DNA of 64,000 bases from Sphingomonas endolithica (GCF_025231525.1 NZ_CP103057.1:248001-312000), one strand, 5' to 3'. Shown: positions 52,954 through 63,400, numbered from the stretch's first letter. The notes: generated from the sequence alone by a model not told the origin. Translations and numbers: made by a program.

Positions 52954-54343
52954 TTCCTATGATCTCATCGTGCTCGGCTCGGGGCCTGGCGGCTATGTCG
53001 CGGCGATCCGTGCGAGCCAGCTTGGCCTCAAGGTTGCGATCGTCGAGCGCGAGTTGCTGGGCGGAATCTGCCTCAATTGGGGGTGCATCCCGACCAAGGC
53101 GCTGCTGCGCTCGGCGGAGATCTTCCACTATATGCAGCATGCCAAGGATTATGGCCTGGCCGCCGACAACATCACCGCCGATCTCAATGCTGTGGTGAAG
53201 CGTTCGCGCGGCGTTGCGAAGCAGCTCAACCAGGGCGTGACGCACCTGATGAAGAAGAACATGGTCGCGGTGCACATGGGCACGGGCAAGCTGACGGGGC
53301 CGGGTGCGCTGACCGTCACTGCCGCCGATGGCAAGACGACCGAGCTGACCGCCAAGAACATCATCGTCGCCACCGGCGCGCGGGCGCGCGAGTTGCCGTA
53401 TGCCAAGGCGGACGGCAAGCGCATCTGGACGTACCGCCACGCAATGACGCCTGCTGAAATGCCGAGCAAGCTGCTGGTGATCGGATCGGGCGCGATCGGG
53501 ATCGAGTTCGCCAGCTTCTACAACGACATGGGTGTCGAGGTGACAGTGGTCGAGATGCTCGACCGGATCGTGCCCGTCGAGGATGTCGATATCTCCACCT
53601 TCCTGGAGAAAGCGCTGAAGAAGCAAGGCATGACGATCCTGACCGGGACGGCGATCGACAAGCTCGACATCGGCGCGAACGGCGTGACGGCGGCGATCAA
53701 GGCGAAGGACGGCACCGTCACCAATGCCGAGTTCAGTCATGTCATCGTCGCGATCGGCATCGTGCCCAATACCGAGGATGTCGGGCTGGAAGCGCTGGGC
53801 GTCGAGACGGACCGAGGCTTCGTGAAGACCGGCCTGGATTGCCAGACCAACGTGCCCGGCCTGTATGCGATCGGCGATATAACTGCGCCGCCGTGGCTGG
53901 CGCACAAGGCCAGCCATGAAGGCGTGATCGCGGTCGAGGCGATCGCCGGTGGACATCCGCATGCGATGGACCCGCGCAACATTCCCGGCTGCACCTATTG
54001 CCACCCGCAGATCGCGAGCGTCGGACTGACCGAAGCCAAGGCGAAGGACGCTGGGTATGACGTGAAGGTCGGCAATTTTCCGTTCATCGGCAACGGCAAG
54101 GCGATCGCGCTCGGCGAGGCGGAGGGCTTCGTCAAGACGGTGTTCGATGCCAAGACCGGAGAGCTGCTCGGTGCGCACATGATCGGCGCCGAAGTGACCG
54201 AATTGATCCAGGGCTATACGATCGGCAAGACACTGGAGACGACCGAGGCGGAATTGATGGAGACGGTGTTCCCGCACCCGACGCTGAGCGAAATGATGCA
54301 TGAGAGCGTGCTTGCGGCATACGGCAAAGCGTTGCACATCTGA
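52946..54343 (+). CDS. lpdA: Dihydrolipoyl dehydrogenase (E3)
   Basis: 465-residue FAD disulfide oxidoreductase that reoxidises dihydrolipoamide in the pyruvate and 2-oxoglutarate complexes. FAD site LIVLGSGPGGYVAAIRASQL, redox cysteines C42 and C47 (GGICLNWGCIPTKALLRSAE), NAD site VIGSGAIGIEFASFYNDMG, GLYAIGDITAPPWLAHKAS, and the dimerisation HPTLSEMMHESVLAAYG. Complete. Ends the pdhC cluster. Confidence 0.97.
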   Translation: MADSYDLIVLGSGPGGYVAAIRASQLGLKVAIVERELLGGICLNWGCIPTKALLRSAEIFHYMQHAKDYGLAADNITADLNAVVKRSRGVAKQLNQGVTHLMKKNMVAVHMGTGKLTGPGALTVTAADGKTTELTAKNIIVATGARARELPYAKADGKRIWTYRHAMTPAEMPSKLLVIGSGAIGIEFASFYNDMGVEVTVVEMLDRIVPVEDVDISTFLEKALKKQGMTILTGTAIDKLDIGANGVTAAIKAKDGTVTNAEFSHVIVAIGIVPNTEDVGLEALGVETDRGFVKTGLDCQTNVPGLYAIGDITAPPWLAHKASHEGVIAVEAIAGGHPHAMDPRNIPGCTYCHPQIASVGLTEAKAKDAGYDVKVGNFPFIGNGKAIALGEAEGFVKTVFDAKTGELLGAHMIGAEVTELIQGYTIGKTLETTEAELMETVFPHPTLSEMMHESVLAAYGKALHI

Positions 54344-54429
54344 CCCGGGGCAAGCGGCTTAATTGCGGACCTTTGAGGAACGCACCCATCCGCGCGGCGT
54401 TGTTGCGCGGAAGCAGGAGGAGAAATACC

Positions 54430-55047
54430 ATGAAAGCACAGTTTCTTATCGTCGCATCGGCACTCGCGCTCGCGGCGTGCGGCGGCAACGGCGATAGCGC
54501 CACGGGGAACATCGTGACGACCGATCCGACGATCGGTGGCACCAACGACACGATGCTGTCGAACGACATGACCGCCGAAGACGCCAATGCCATGGCCGAC
54601 AACGGGCTGGTCGCCAACGACACGGCAGCAACTGCTCCGATGACGGCGCAGGCGTTCGCCAATACGGCGGCAGCAAGCGATGCGTATGAGATCGCTTCGT
54701 CCAAGCTGGCCGGCACCAAGGCGACTGACGCTGGCGTGAAGAAGTTCGCGGCGCAGATGATCAAGGATCATACGGCATCGACTGCGAAGCTGAAGGCAGC
54801 TGCCGGCACGATCAAGCCCGATCCGACGATGAACGCCGAGCAGAAGGCGAACATCGCTGCACTGGAAGCAGCTTCGGGTGCCGACTTCGATTCGACCTAC
54901 AAGACGCAGCAGCTGGCGGCGCACGGCAAGACCTTGGTCGCGCTGAAAGGCTATGAAGCCAGCGGCGACGATGCGGCGCTGAAGACTTTCGCGACCTCGA
55001 CCGCACCGGTCGTGCAGGGTCACCTAACCATGCTGCAGGGCATGTAA
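54430..55047 (+). CDS. DUF4142 lipoprotein
   Basis: 205 residues. Lipobox LALAAC after MKAQFLIVASA; an acidic Asn/Asp/Thr linker (to about 75), then a ferritin-like helical DUF4142 domain: AFANTAAASDAYEIASSKLA, AGVKKFAAQMIKDHTASTAK, QQLAAHGKTLVALKGYEASG, VVQGHLTMLQGM. Family role unknown, often stress-linked. AGGAGGAG precedes ATG 54430. Terminator follows at 55074. Confidence 0.88.
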   Translation: MKAQFLIVASALALAACGGNGDSATGNIVTTDPTIGGTNDTMLSNDMTAEDANAMADNGLVANDTAATAPMTAQAFANTAAASDAYEIASSKLAGTKATDAGVKKFAAQMIKDHTASTAKLKAAAGTIKPDPTMNAEQKANIAALEAASGADFDSTYKTQQLAAHGKTLVALKGYEASGDDAALKTFATSTAPVVQGHLTMLQGM

Positions 55048-55073
55048 GCTTTTCGCTTTTAAGTGAAGAGGAG

Positions 55074-55105
55074 GGCCTCGGCACGTATGTGCCGGGGCCT
55101 TTTTT
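55074..55105 (+). terminator. Intrinsic terminator after the DUF4142 gene
   Basis: 11-bp stem GGCCTCGGCAC / GTGCCGGGGCC (one G-T pair) with loop GTAT, followed directly by six T. Confidence 0.9.
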
Positions 55106-55159
55106 GTTGGGCCGGTGGCGGTCGGCGAAACTTGCGACTTAAGCGGTGAGCCTAACGCT

Positions 55160-55235
55160 ACCCGTTCGTCCTGAGCTTGTCGAAGGACGGGGCGCGCGCG
55201 CTGGATGGGCTTCGACAAGCTGGGCGCGAAGGGTG
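55160..55235. repeat. Palindromic element, TTCGTCCTGAGCTTGTCGA family (copy 2, intergenic)
   Basis: Left arm CCCGTTCGTCCTGAGCTTGT and right arm GCTTCGACAAGCTGGGCGCG pair with several mismatches; centre is GC-rich. Same family as copies inside mtaB and the efflux outer-membrane gene. Confidence 0.85.
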
Positions 55236-55351
55236 AAATGGGCTTTCGTCCGGGGCGGCGAAGGTGACGGGAAGCCTTTGAAGAACACGCAAGTCACTGG
55301 ACAAGGGTGTGTTGCGCACCGCAATGTGCGCCCAACAAAGGGGATCGCATC

Positions 55352-56629
55352 ATGAGTAAGTTTCGCGCGCTGCTGGCGCCGGTCGCCATGCTTGGGGCAC
55401 TGGCGGCGGTACCCGCATCGGCTGATACGGTAATCGTCACCGCCGACCGGATGGTGGACGTGTTAAGCGGCAAGACGATTGACAATCCGGCAGTGACGAT
55501 CGTGGATGGACGTATCACGGGGGTGGCCGACGCGCGCACGATCAAGTTCGGTGGCGATGTCCGTCACATCGATCTGGCGGGCAAGACGATCCTGCCGGGG
55601 CTGATCGACATGCATGTGCATTTGACGTCCCTGGCCGAGATCGGTGGCTATCGGGGGCTGCAATATACCGACAGCTTCTGGAGCGCGGTGGGCGTCGCCA
55701 ATGCCAAGAAGACGCTGGAGGCTGGATTCACCTCGGTGCGCAATGTCGGGTCCGCCGACTTCCAGGATGTCGGTCTGCGCGAAGCGATCGACGGGGGGTG
55801 GGCGGTCGGTCCGCGCATCACGACCGCCACTTATGCGATCGGCGCGACCGGGGGGCATTGCGACGACAACAGCCTGCCGCCGAGCCTGGACAAGCAGGCG
55901 CCATCGGTGGTCAATTCTCCTTCGGAAGCGCGGGCGAAGGTGCGGTGGCTGCATAAATACGGGGCGCAGGTGATCAAGATCTGCGCGACGGGCGGGGTGT
56001 TCTCGCTCGGTGACAGCGTTGGCGGGCAGCAACTCAGCCTGGAGGAGATGAAGGCGATCGCCGACGAGGCGCATATGCTGCACCTGAAGGTCGCAGCGCA
56101 TGCGCATGGCGACGAGGGTATTCGGGCGGCGATCCTGGCCGGTATCGATACGATCGAGCATTGCAGCCTTGCCTCGGACGAGACGATCAAGCTGGCGGTG
56201 CAGCACGGCACCTGGTTCGACATGGACATCTATAACGACGACTACATCCTGGCGACGGGCACGGCGAACGGCACCGAGCAGGAGAGCCTGGACAAGGAGA
56301 AGATCATCGGCCTGAAGCAGCGCCAGACGTTCCAGCGTGCGGTGAGGGCCGGGGTGCACATGATCTTCGGGACCGACGCCGGCGTCTACCCGCATGGCGA
56401 CAATGGCCGGCAGTTCGCCAAGATGGTCGAATGGGGCATGACGCCGCTACAGGCGATCCGCGCGGCGACTTCCGATGCGGCGGTGGCGCTCGGCAAGACC
56501 GAGGATGTCGGGGCGATTGCGGTCGGGCGCCATGGAGACATCGTCGCCGTGGATGGCGATCCGCTTCGTGACGTGCGCGTGCTCGAGAAGGTTACCGCGG
56601 TGGTGAAGGGCGGCGTACAGGTGAAGTGA
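55352..56629 (+). CDS. Secreted metal-dependent amidohydrolase (prolidase/imidazolonepropionase-like)
   Basis: 425 residues with a signal peptide (MSKFRALLAPVAMLGALAAV PASA). Urease-superfamily motifs: ILPGLIDMHVHLTSLAEIGG, FTSVRNVGSADFQ, IKICATGGVFSLGD (probable carbamylated-Lys region), VAAHAHGDEGIRAAI, DTIEHCSLA, IFGTDAGVYPHGDNG, GRHGDIVAVDGDPL. Related to Xaa-Arg/Pro dipeptidases such as Sgx9260-type enzymes; substrate not assignable. Start at 55352 preceded by AAAGGGGATC. Confidence 0.9.
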   Translation: MSKFRALLAPVAMLGALAAVPASADTVIVTADRMVDVLSGKTIDNPAVTIVDGRITGVADARTIKFGGDVRHIDLAGKTILPGLIDMHVHLTSLAEIGGYRGLQYTDSFWSAVGVANAKKTLEAGFTSVRNVGSADFQDVGLREAIDGGWAVGPRITTATYAIGATGGHCDDNSLPPSLDKQAPSVVNSPSEARAKVRWLHKYGAQVIKICATGGVFSLGDSVGGQQLSLEEMKAIADEAHMLHLKVAAHAHGDEGIRAAILAGIDTIEHCSLASDETIKLAVQHGTWFDMDIYNDDYILATGTANGTEQESLDKEKIIGLKQRQTFQRAVRAGVHMIFGTDAGVYPHGDNGRQFAKMVEWGMTPLQAIRAATSDAAVALGKTEDVGAIAVGRHGDIVAVDGDPLRDVRVLEKVTAVVKGGVQVK

Positions 56630-56721
56630 CCGCAGCGTTGCGCCGCAAATCCGCAATAAGTCAGTGCATGCGGCGTTAACCACCGCTAGACTGCGCGCCG
56701 ATTATAGGGGCGGGGTGGGAC

Positions 56722-57747
56722 ATGGCGGATCGGGGTTTCTGGCTGACGGCGTTGGCGGCGCTCGCGTTGACCGGCGCAGCCCCGGTGCCAGCCGGGGCAC
56801 CGCCGGCGCGAGATTTCGGTTCGAACCTCGAGCGGTTCGATTATCCATGGCCGGTGCAGACGATGACGGTGGACGTGGTCGGCGAGCTCGCGCGCATGGC
56901 GTTCATGGATATCGCCGCCGATCGTCCCAATGGCCGTACCGTGGTGCTGCTGCACGGCAAGAACTTCTGTGGGGCGACGTGGGAAGGCAGCGCCCGGGCA
57001 CTGGCGGCGGCAGGCTTCCGGGTGATCATTCCCGATCAGATCGGCTTCTGCAAATCGTCCAAGCCGCGGGCGGCGCAATACAGCCTGGAGATGATGGCGG
57101 CGCTGACCAATCGGCTGCTCGTCACGCGTGGTGTGCAGCGGGCGTCCATCGTCGGTCATTCGATGGGGGGCATGCTGGCGATGCGCTACGCGATCATGTT
57201 TCCCGCGGCCGTCGACAAGCTCGTCCTGGTCAACCCGATCGGGCTGAAGGATCGCAGCGAGGAAGGCGTCCCCTATACCGACGTGGATGCCTTGTGGGCG
57301 AGCGAGAAGCGCACCAGCTTCGCCTCGATCAAGGCCTATCAACAGAGTAATTACTACCACGACACATGGAAGCCGGCTTACGATCGCTGGGTGTGGATGC
57401 TGGCGGGCATGTACACCGGCAGCGGGCGCGACGCCGTGGCATTGGCGCAGGCCAAGACCAGCGAGATGATCCGTACGCAGCCGGTCGCGCATGAGTTCGA
57501 GCGGATCGCGCCGCCGACCACAATGATCATCGGAACGCTTGATCGCACCGCCTTCGGTCGCCAGCAGGCGCCACCATCGCTGCAGAAATTCCTCACCGCC
57601 ATTCCGGCGAATGCGCCCGGAGCCGTTCAACGGATGCGCAATGCGGTGCTGGTCAAGCTTGAGGGGCTTGGGCATGCGCCGCAGGTCGAGGCGCCGGCAC
57701 GGTTCGAGGCGGCGTTAATGAGCGCGCTCAAGCGGCCGAGCAGCTAG
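56722..57747 (+). CDS. Secreted alpha/beta hydrolase
   Basis: 341 residues. Signal-like start (MADRGFWLTALAALALTGAA). Core: VVLLHGKNFCGATWEGSARA, nucleophile Ser147 in IVGHSMGGMLAMRYAI, MIIGTLDRTAFGR with the likely acid, and LEGLGHAPQVEAP with the catalytic His. Esterase, epoxide hydrolase or haloalkane dehalogenase-like folds all possible. ATG 56722 used. Confidence 0.88.
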   Translation: MADRGFWLTALAALALTGAAPVPAGAPPARDFGSNLERFDYPWPVQTMTVDVVGELARMAFMDIAADRPNGRTVVLLHGKNFCGATWEGSARALAAAGFRVIIPDQIGFCKSSKPRAAQYSLEMMAALTNRLLVTRGVQRASIVGHSMGGMLAMRYAIMFPAAVDKLVLVNPIGLKDRSEEGVPYTDVDALWASEKRTSFASIKAYQQSNYYHDTWKPAYDRWVWMLAGMYTGSGRDAVALAQAKTSEMIRTQPVAHEFERIAPPTTMIIGTLDRTAFGRQQAPPSLQKFLTAIPANAPGAVQRMRNAVLVKLEGLGHAPQVEAPARFEAALMSALKRPSS

Positions 57748-57817
57748 GAATCCGGCAAACGCGGTAGACGATTCGCTCGGGATATGGTGGATTATCGACT
57801 GCGGAAAGAGGAGCAGG

Positions 57818-58174
57818 ATGATGGGCGACACACGCAACACGACGGACAAGATGAAGGACACGATTCACGAGAAGATCGTCGATCCTGTCAAGAAAGCCGG
57901 CGAAGCGATGCGTCAATCGGGCGCCAAAGTGGCCGAAGGTGGTTCCACGGTCAGCATGAAGCTGCTGGACCAGGCAGAGCAGAATGCGCGCGAGGCGTTC
58001 GCCGCGATGCGGGCGGCGGCCGCGGCGAAGGATCTGGGGGAGGTCTTGAAGGTGCAGAGTGCCTATCTGCAGGAGCAGAGCACGCGGAACATGGCCCAGG
58101 CCAAGGAGATCGGGGAGTTGATCGCCAAGATCGGGCAGGAATCAGTGGCGCCATTGCGCCGCGATACCGAGTGA
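57818..58174 (+). CDS. Phasin-family protein
   Basis: 118 residues, helical. AREAFAAMRAAAAAKDLGEV, LKVQSAYLQEQSTRNMAQAK and EIGELIAK are the phasin_2 signature. Phasins coat polyhydroxyalkanoate granules; related ones are stress proteins. No PHA genes are nearby, so the role is only by family. GAGGAG lies before the start; the second Met (57821) is equally possible. Confidence 0.85.
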   Translation: MMGDTRNTTDKMKDTIHEKIVDPVKKAGEAMRQSGAKVAEGGSTVSMKLLDQAEQNAREAFAAMRAAAAAKDLGEVLKVQSAYLQEQSTRNMAQAKEIGELIAKIGQESVAPLRRDTE

Positions 58175-58184
58175 CCGTATCCGG

Positions 58185-58712
58185 CTAGAGGTCGGAGGCG
58201 CGGGTTCCGACCAGGCTGACCACATCCTGTGCGAGGATGGCGAGATCGTGCGGTTTGCCGTCGCGGTCGCGGACGTGGTTCTTGAGCAGTGCCTCGGCGC
58301 GGAAGCCGAGGCTTTCGAACAGCATGACCGAGCCGATTTGGTCGGGGGTCATCTGGGCGGTCAGCTTCTCGACCCCGCGTTCCGGTGCCACCGCAAGGAT
58401 CGCCTCGAGTAGATCGCGACCCAGACCGGCACCCCGCTTGGTCGGCGCCACGAGCAGGCGGATCTCGCCGACATGCGCGCTCCAGCCGAGCGGGTCGCGC
58501 ACCAGCGCCGCGGTGCCGACGAATTCGCCGTCATCCTCTGCCACCAGGCTGTCGATCCAGCCTTCCTCGATCGCGACCTGCCACGCATCGATGACACGCG
58601 GATGCCGCAGATCGCGGCCGAGAAACAGCAGATCATGTTCGGGGAGCGATTCCGCGAAGGCGAGCATGGCATCGCGATCGGCGGGGCGAAAACGTCGGAT
58701 GCGGTAGCTCAT
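58185..58712 (-). CDS. GNAT-family acetyltransferase
   Basis: 175 residues. MSYRIRRFRPADRDAMLAFA, then the acetyl-CoA-binding EIRLLVAPTKRGAGLGRDLL (R/Q-x-x-G-x-G/A), MTPDQIGSVMLFESLGFRAE. Start at 58712; an ATG 129 bases upstream would add a tail without homology. Substrate unknown. Convergent with the phasin gene. Confidence 0.87.
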   Translation of the reverse strand: MSYRIRRFRPADRDAMLAFAESLPEHDLLFLGRDLRHPRVIDAWQVAIEEGWIDSLVAEDDGEFVGTAALVRDPLGWSAHVGEIRLLVAPTKRGAGLGRDLLEAILAVAPERGVEKLTAQMTPDQIGSVMLFESLGFRAEALLKNHVRDRDGKPHDLAILAQDVVSLVGTRASDL

Positions 58713-58851
58713 GTCGATCGTTTCCCCAGCCCGTCGCCAGCCAAGCTGACATGCCGCGGCTGCATTGTCACCCATGCCGTACCCGGCACGCCGCGAGCGA
58801 TCGCGATGATGCCCCTGCTGCGCAAAGCATTCGTGCAGCATGTCTGCAGCA

Positions 58852-60495
58852 TCAGGGTGCGGGTGACCGCGCCGGCACGGGCCCGTTTGGCGTGGGCTCG
58901 AGCTGTGAATCGCCGCCTAGCACGCGGTACAAAGCCGCAAGATTGGTCCCGCCGGTCAGCTGCGTGGTGACCAGCTGGCGTCGTGCGGAATATAGCGAGC
59001 GTTGTGCGTCGAGGCTCTGCAGGAAGGTATCGATCCCGCCGCGGTAGCGTGCATCCGACAGGCGATAATTGTCATCGGCCGCGGCAGCGAGCGAGCGGGC
59101 GGCGCGGGTCTGTTCGGCGATCGTGCCGCGCCGCGCCAGCGCATCGGATACTTCACGGAATGCGCTCTGGATCGCGCGTTCGTAGCTGGCCAGAGCGGCG
59201 TCGCGCTGCGCCTCGGTATAGCGCACGTTGGCGCGCCCCGCACCGGCACGGAAGATCGAATAGTCGACCGACGGACCGGCGGAATAGTTGAAGGCATTGC
59301 CACTGAACAAGCCGCCCAGCGAGCTGCTGGCGAGGCCGAGCACGGCGGTGAGCGAAATACGCGGGAACAGTTCGGCACGCGCTGCGCCGATCTCGGCATT
59401 GGTGGCGCGCAGCTCGTATTCGGCCTGCAACACGTCGGGGCGCCGCAGCAGCACGCCGGAATCGAGCCCGGCGGGAAGTTCGGCGAGCGTGGTCGAGGCT
59501 TCCTCGATCGTCTGCGGCAGCAAGCCGGCATCGACCGGGGCGCCGACGAGCAGTTGCAGCGCATTGACGTCCTGCGCCAAAGCAGTGCGTTGCTCGGCGA
59601 GATCGGCTTGCGCCTGGGCGAGCACGAGCCGTGCCTGGTCGACATCCGTTCGTGGGGCAACGCCGCCCTGGCGGCGCGCATCGGTGAGCCGCACGCTGCG
59701 TTCGGCACTGGCCGAGGTATCCTGCGCGATGGCGAGCAGGCTGCGGTCGGCGGCATAGGTGAGCCAGGCAGTAGCAATATCGCCGACCAGCGTCAGCCGT
59801 GTGGCGCGAGCGGCGGCTTCAGTCGCGAAATAGCGGTTCTGTGCGGCAGCGCTGAGCGAGCGAAGACGGCCGAACAAGTCGATCTCGAACGCGGTGATGC
59901 CGAGATCGGTGCTGTAGGCGGAACGGGCGCCGCCGGTGCTGGACTGGCCAATATTGGTACCACCGTTGCCACCGGTACCATCCGTCCCCCCGTTACCATC
60001 CGTACCACCGGTACTGCCGGTATTGTTCTGATTGCTGTTGCGGCTGTTGCCCGTGCCCGAGTCCGAACGCGTGAAACCTGCCGATACATTGACCTGCGGC
60101 AGCTGTTCGGCGCGCTGGATGCGGTATTGCGCACGGGCAGCGACGATGTTGGCGGCGGCGACGCGCAGATCGCGATTGTTGATCAAAGCCCGTTCGATGA
60201 TCCGCTGCAGGCGGGGATCGCGGAAGATGTCGCGATAGGTCACCGCCGGGAGGGTGGCCTCGCTTTGCTTGAGATAAGCGTCACCGACAGGCCAGGAGGG
60301 AGGGACCGGGAGGGCGGGCTCGACGTATTTGGGCGCGAGCGAGCAGGCGCCGAGTGTCGCGCTTGCCAGCAGCATCAGCACCGTTCGCGCTGGGCTTGTC
60401 GACGCACGTGGGGCTGGCCTGGCGCGTAAGGCAGGTCCTTCGACAAGCTCAGGACGAACGGGGGAGAGGTTGGCTACGGGGGGGATGGTGGTCAT
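58852..60495 (-). CDS. RND efflux outer membrane lipoprotein (NodT/OprM family)
   Basis: 547 residues from ATG 60495, which overlaps the permease stop (ATGA). Lipobox LGAC at about residue 50 (MLLASATLGACSLAPKYVEP); the preceding N-terminus contains RPELVEGPALRA...STSPART, a palindromic repeat in frame (60379-60464). Two OMF repeats: NRDLRVAAANIVAARAQYRI, ALINN, AYSTDLGITAFEIDLFGRLR, DVDQARLVLAQAQADLAEQR, ELRATNAEIGAARAELFPRI, AYER-like helices and DNYRLSDARYRGGIDTFLQS. A Gly/Thr/Asn-rich insert (about 145-190, TGSTGGTDGNGGTDGTGGNG) is unusual. Third part of the tripartite pump. A Met at the signal peptide core is a possible alternative start. Confidence 0.92.
   Translation of the reverse strand: MTTIPPVANLSPVRPELVEGPALRARPAPRASTSPARTVLMLLASATLGACSLAPKYVEPALPVPPSWPVGDAYLKQSEATLPAVTYRDIFRDPRLQRIIERALINNRDLRVAAANIVAARAQYRIQRAEQLPQVNVSAGFTRSDSGTGNSRNSNQNNTGSTGGTDGNGGTDGTGGNGGTNIGQSSTGGARSAYSTDLGITAFEIDLFGRLRSLSAAAQNRYFATEAAARATRLTLVGDIATAWLTYAADRSLLAIAQDTSASAERSVRLTDARRQGGVAPRTDVDQARLVLAQAQADLAEQRTALAQDVNALQLLVGAPVDAGLLPQTIEEASTTLAELPAGLDSGVLLRRPDVLQAEYELRATNAEIGAARAELFPRISLTAVLGLASSSLGGLFSGNAFNYSAGPSVDYSIFRAGAGRANVRYTEAQRDAALASYERAIQSAFREVSDALARRGTIAEQTRAARSLAAAADDNYRLSDARYRGGIDTFLQSLDAQRSLYSARRQLVTTQLTGGTNLAALYRVLGGDSQLEPTPNGPVPARSPAP
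60379..60464. repeat. Palindromic element, TTCGCGCTGGGCTTGTCGA family (copy 3, inside the OMF gene)
   Basis: Arms ACCGTTCGCGCTGGGCTTGT and CTTCGACAAGCTCAGGACGA. Lies in frame between the start codon and the signal peptide of the outer membrane factor. Confidence 0.9.
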
Positions 60496-63400
60496 GCCGC
60501 AGGCTCCGGCTTGGGTTCGCCGGGGTGCGAGGGTTCGCTGTGATCGTGGTGGATCTTCTTGAGCACGTCGCGCGTGCCGCGGCGCACGAGGACGAAGAAG
60601 AGCGGGATGTAGAAGATCGCCAGGATCGTGGCGGTCAGCATGCCGCCGATCACCGCGGTGCCGATCGCGACACGGCTCTGCGCGCCGGCACCGGTCGAGA
60701 TGGCAAGCGGCAGCACGCCGAAGATGAAGGCGAGGCTGGTCATCAGGATCGGGCGCAGGCGGAGGCGAGCGGCCTCCAGCGCAGCTTCGATGATGCGCTT
60801 GCCCTTCTTTTCCGCCTGTTCGGCGAATTCGACGATCAGGATCGCGTTCTTGGCCGCCAGCCCCATCGTTGTGAGCAGGCCGATCTGGAGATAGACGTCG
60901 TTCTCGAGGCCGCGCAGCGTCACCGCGAACACGGCGCCGACCAGCCCCAAGGGGATGACGAGCAGCACCGCGACCGGGATCGACCAGCTTTCGTACAGAG
61001 CGGCGAGACAGAGGAACACGACGAGCAGCGAGATGCCGTAGAGGAACGGCGCCTGGCCCGAGGACAGACGTTCCTGAAACGACAGGCCGGCCCAGGCGAC
61101 CGAGGTACCGGGGATTTCTGATGCAAGCTGTTGCATGCGGTTCATTGCGTCGCCCGAACTCTGCCCTTCGGCCGGCTGGCCGGAGATTTCGTAGGAGGGC
61201 ACGCCCTGGAAGCGCGCCATCGACGGCGGTGCCGTGCCCCAGGAGATGGTCGAGAAGGAGGAGAAGGGTGCCATCTGGCCATCGGCGGTGCGCACGTACC
61301 ATTGCCGCAGATCATCCGGGCTGGCGCGGTAAGGGGCGTCACCTTGGACATAGACCCGCTTCACGCGACCGCGATCGTTGAAATCGTTGACGTAGCGGCC
61401 GCCCCAGGCGGTCGACAGCGTCGCGTTGACGTCGGCCTGGCTCAGCCCCAGCGCGCTGAGCTTGGCCTGGTCGATGTCGATGCGGAGCGTCGGCTGATCC
61501 TCGAGGTCGGTCAGACGGATCGCCTGCAGATTGCTATCGGCACGGGCCGCGGCCATCAGCTTGTCGCGCGCCGCCTTGAACTCCTCGCGGCTCATGCCCG
61601 AGCTGTTCTGCAACTCCATCGTGAACCCGGCGGACTGGCCGAGGCCACGCACGGCTGGCGGCACGGTGACGTAGATCTCGGCATCGCGCAGCCCGCCCAA
61701 GGCCTGGGAGGCACGGCGGGTGATCGCCTGCGCGCTGTTTTCCTTGCCCTTGCGATCCGCCCAATCGGTCATGGCGATAAAGCCGCGACCGGTATTCTGC
61801 CCGCTGGCGCCGCCGCCGCCGCCGCCGGCGTTCGTGAAGAGTACCTTCACGTTCGCCTTTTCCTTGGTCATGAAATAGCGCTCGATCGCCTTCTGCGTGG
61901 CCACGGTGCGCGCCTGGGTGGCGCCGGGGGGAAGGTTGAACTGTATCTGCGCGCCGCCCTGATCCTCGGTCGGAAGGAAGCCCGTCGGCAACCGCAGGAA
62001 CAACACGGCAAGAAGTGCGACCACACCGGCATAGATCAGCAGGAACAGCCATTTGCGGTTGACGACCGTGCCGACCGCCGAGACGTATTTCTCGGTCGTG
62101 CGCTCGAAATTGTTATTGAACCAGTCCTTGGCCGGCTGCGTCTTGCGCGCGACCCAGCCGTCCTGCTTCTCGTCACTGCGTTTCTTGAGCAATGTAGCGG
62201 TGAGCGCCGGGGTGAGGACGAGCGCCACGACGACCGACAGGATCATCGCCGAGACGATCGTGACAGAGAATTGCCGGTAGATCACGCCGGTCGAACCGCC
62301 GAAGAACGCCATCGGCAGGAACACTGCCGACAGGACCAGCGCGATGGCGATGAGCGCAACAGTGATCTCGTTCATCGACTGGATCGTCGCGTCGCGCGGG
62401 CTCATGTCCGGATTTTCGTCCATGAGACGTTCGACATTCTCGACCACAACGATCGCATCGTCGACCAGCAGGCCGATGGCGAGGACGAGGCCGAACAAGG
62501 TCAGCGTGTTGATCGAGAAGCCGGCGAGATAGAAGACGCCGACCGTGCCGAGAAGTACCACGGGAACGGCGATCGTCGGAATGAGCGTCGCGCGCCAGCT
62601 CTGCAGGAAGACGAACATGACGATGACGACGAGGATGATCGCCTCGATCAGCGTCTTCACGACCTCGTCGATCGATAGATTGATGAAGTCGGTCGAATCG
62701 CGCGGGAAGTTGAATTGGAAGCCCGGCGGGAAGGACTTGGCCGAGGTCTCGATCTCCTGCTTGACCAGATCCGACACGGTCAGGGCGTCTGCGCCAGGCG
62801 CGAGCGACACGGCGATGCCGGCGCCGGGATGGCCGTTGACGCGGCTGACGACGCCGTAGCTTTCCGCGCCGAGCTCGATCCGAGCCACGTCCGACAGACG
62901 GACGACCGAACCATCGCGCGCGGTCTTGACCACGATGGCGGCGAACTGCGCCGGCGTCTGCAGGCGCGACTGCGCGGTGACGGTGGCGTTGAGCATCTGC
63001 GAGTCCGGCATAGGCTGGCCGCCGATCTCGCCGGCGGCGATCTCGGTATTCTGCGCGGTGACGGCGTTGATGATGTCCGACGGGATCAGTGAGTAGCTGG
63101 CCAGCTTGTCCGGTTGCAGCCAGATGCGCATGGCATATTGCGAGCCGAACACGTTGGTGTCGCCGACTCCGGGGATGCGGCCGAGCCGATCCTGGAAATT
63201 GGCGATCAGGTAATCGGACACGTCCTGGTTCGTCAGCCGGTCGGTCGAATCGTAGATCGCCACCAGCAGCAGGAAATCGGGGTTCGATTTGGTGACGGTC
63301 AGGCCCTGTTGCTGGACCTGCTGGGGCAGGCGGCTGATCGCCTGCTGCACCTTGTTCTGGACCTGGACCTGCGCGATGTCTGGATCGACGCCCTTCTCGA

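Larger units (their letters stand above)
55048..55351. other. 304-base gene-free stretch
   Basis: Holds the DUF4142 terminator (55074-55105) and a palindromic element (55160-55235). No supported ORF; the region before the amidohydrolase start contains no clear promoter. Confidence 0.6.

Noticed and set aside
58852..61302. An 816-codon version of the outer membrane factor
   Set aside because: The extra 269 codons lie inside the permease gene in another frame; ATG 60495 overlapping the permease stop is the natural start.
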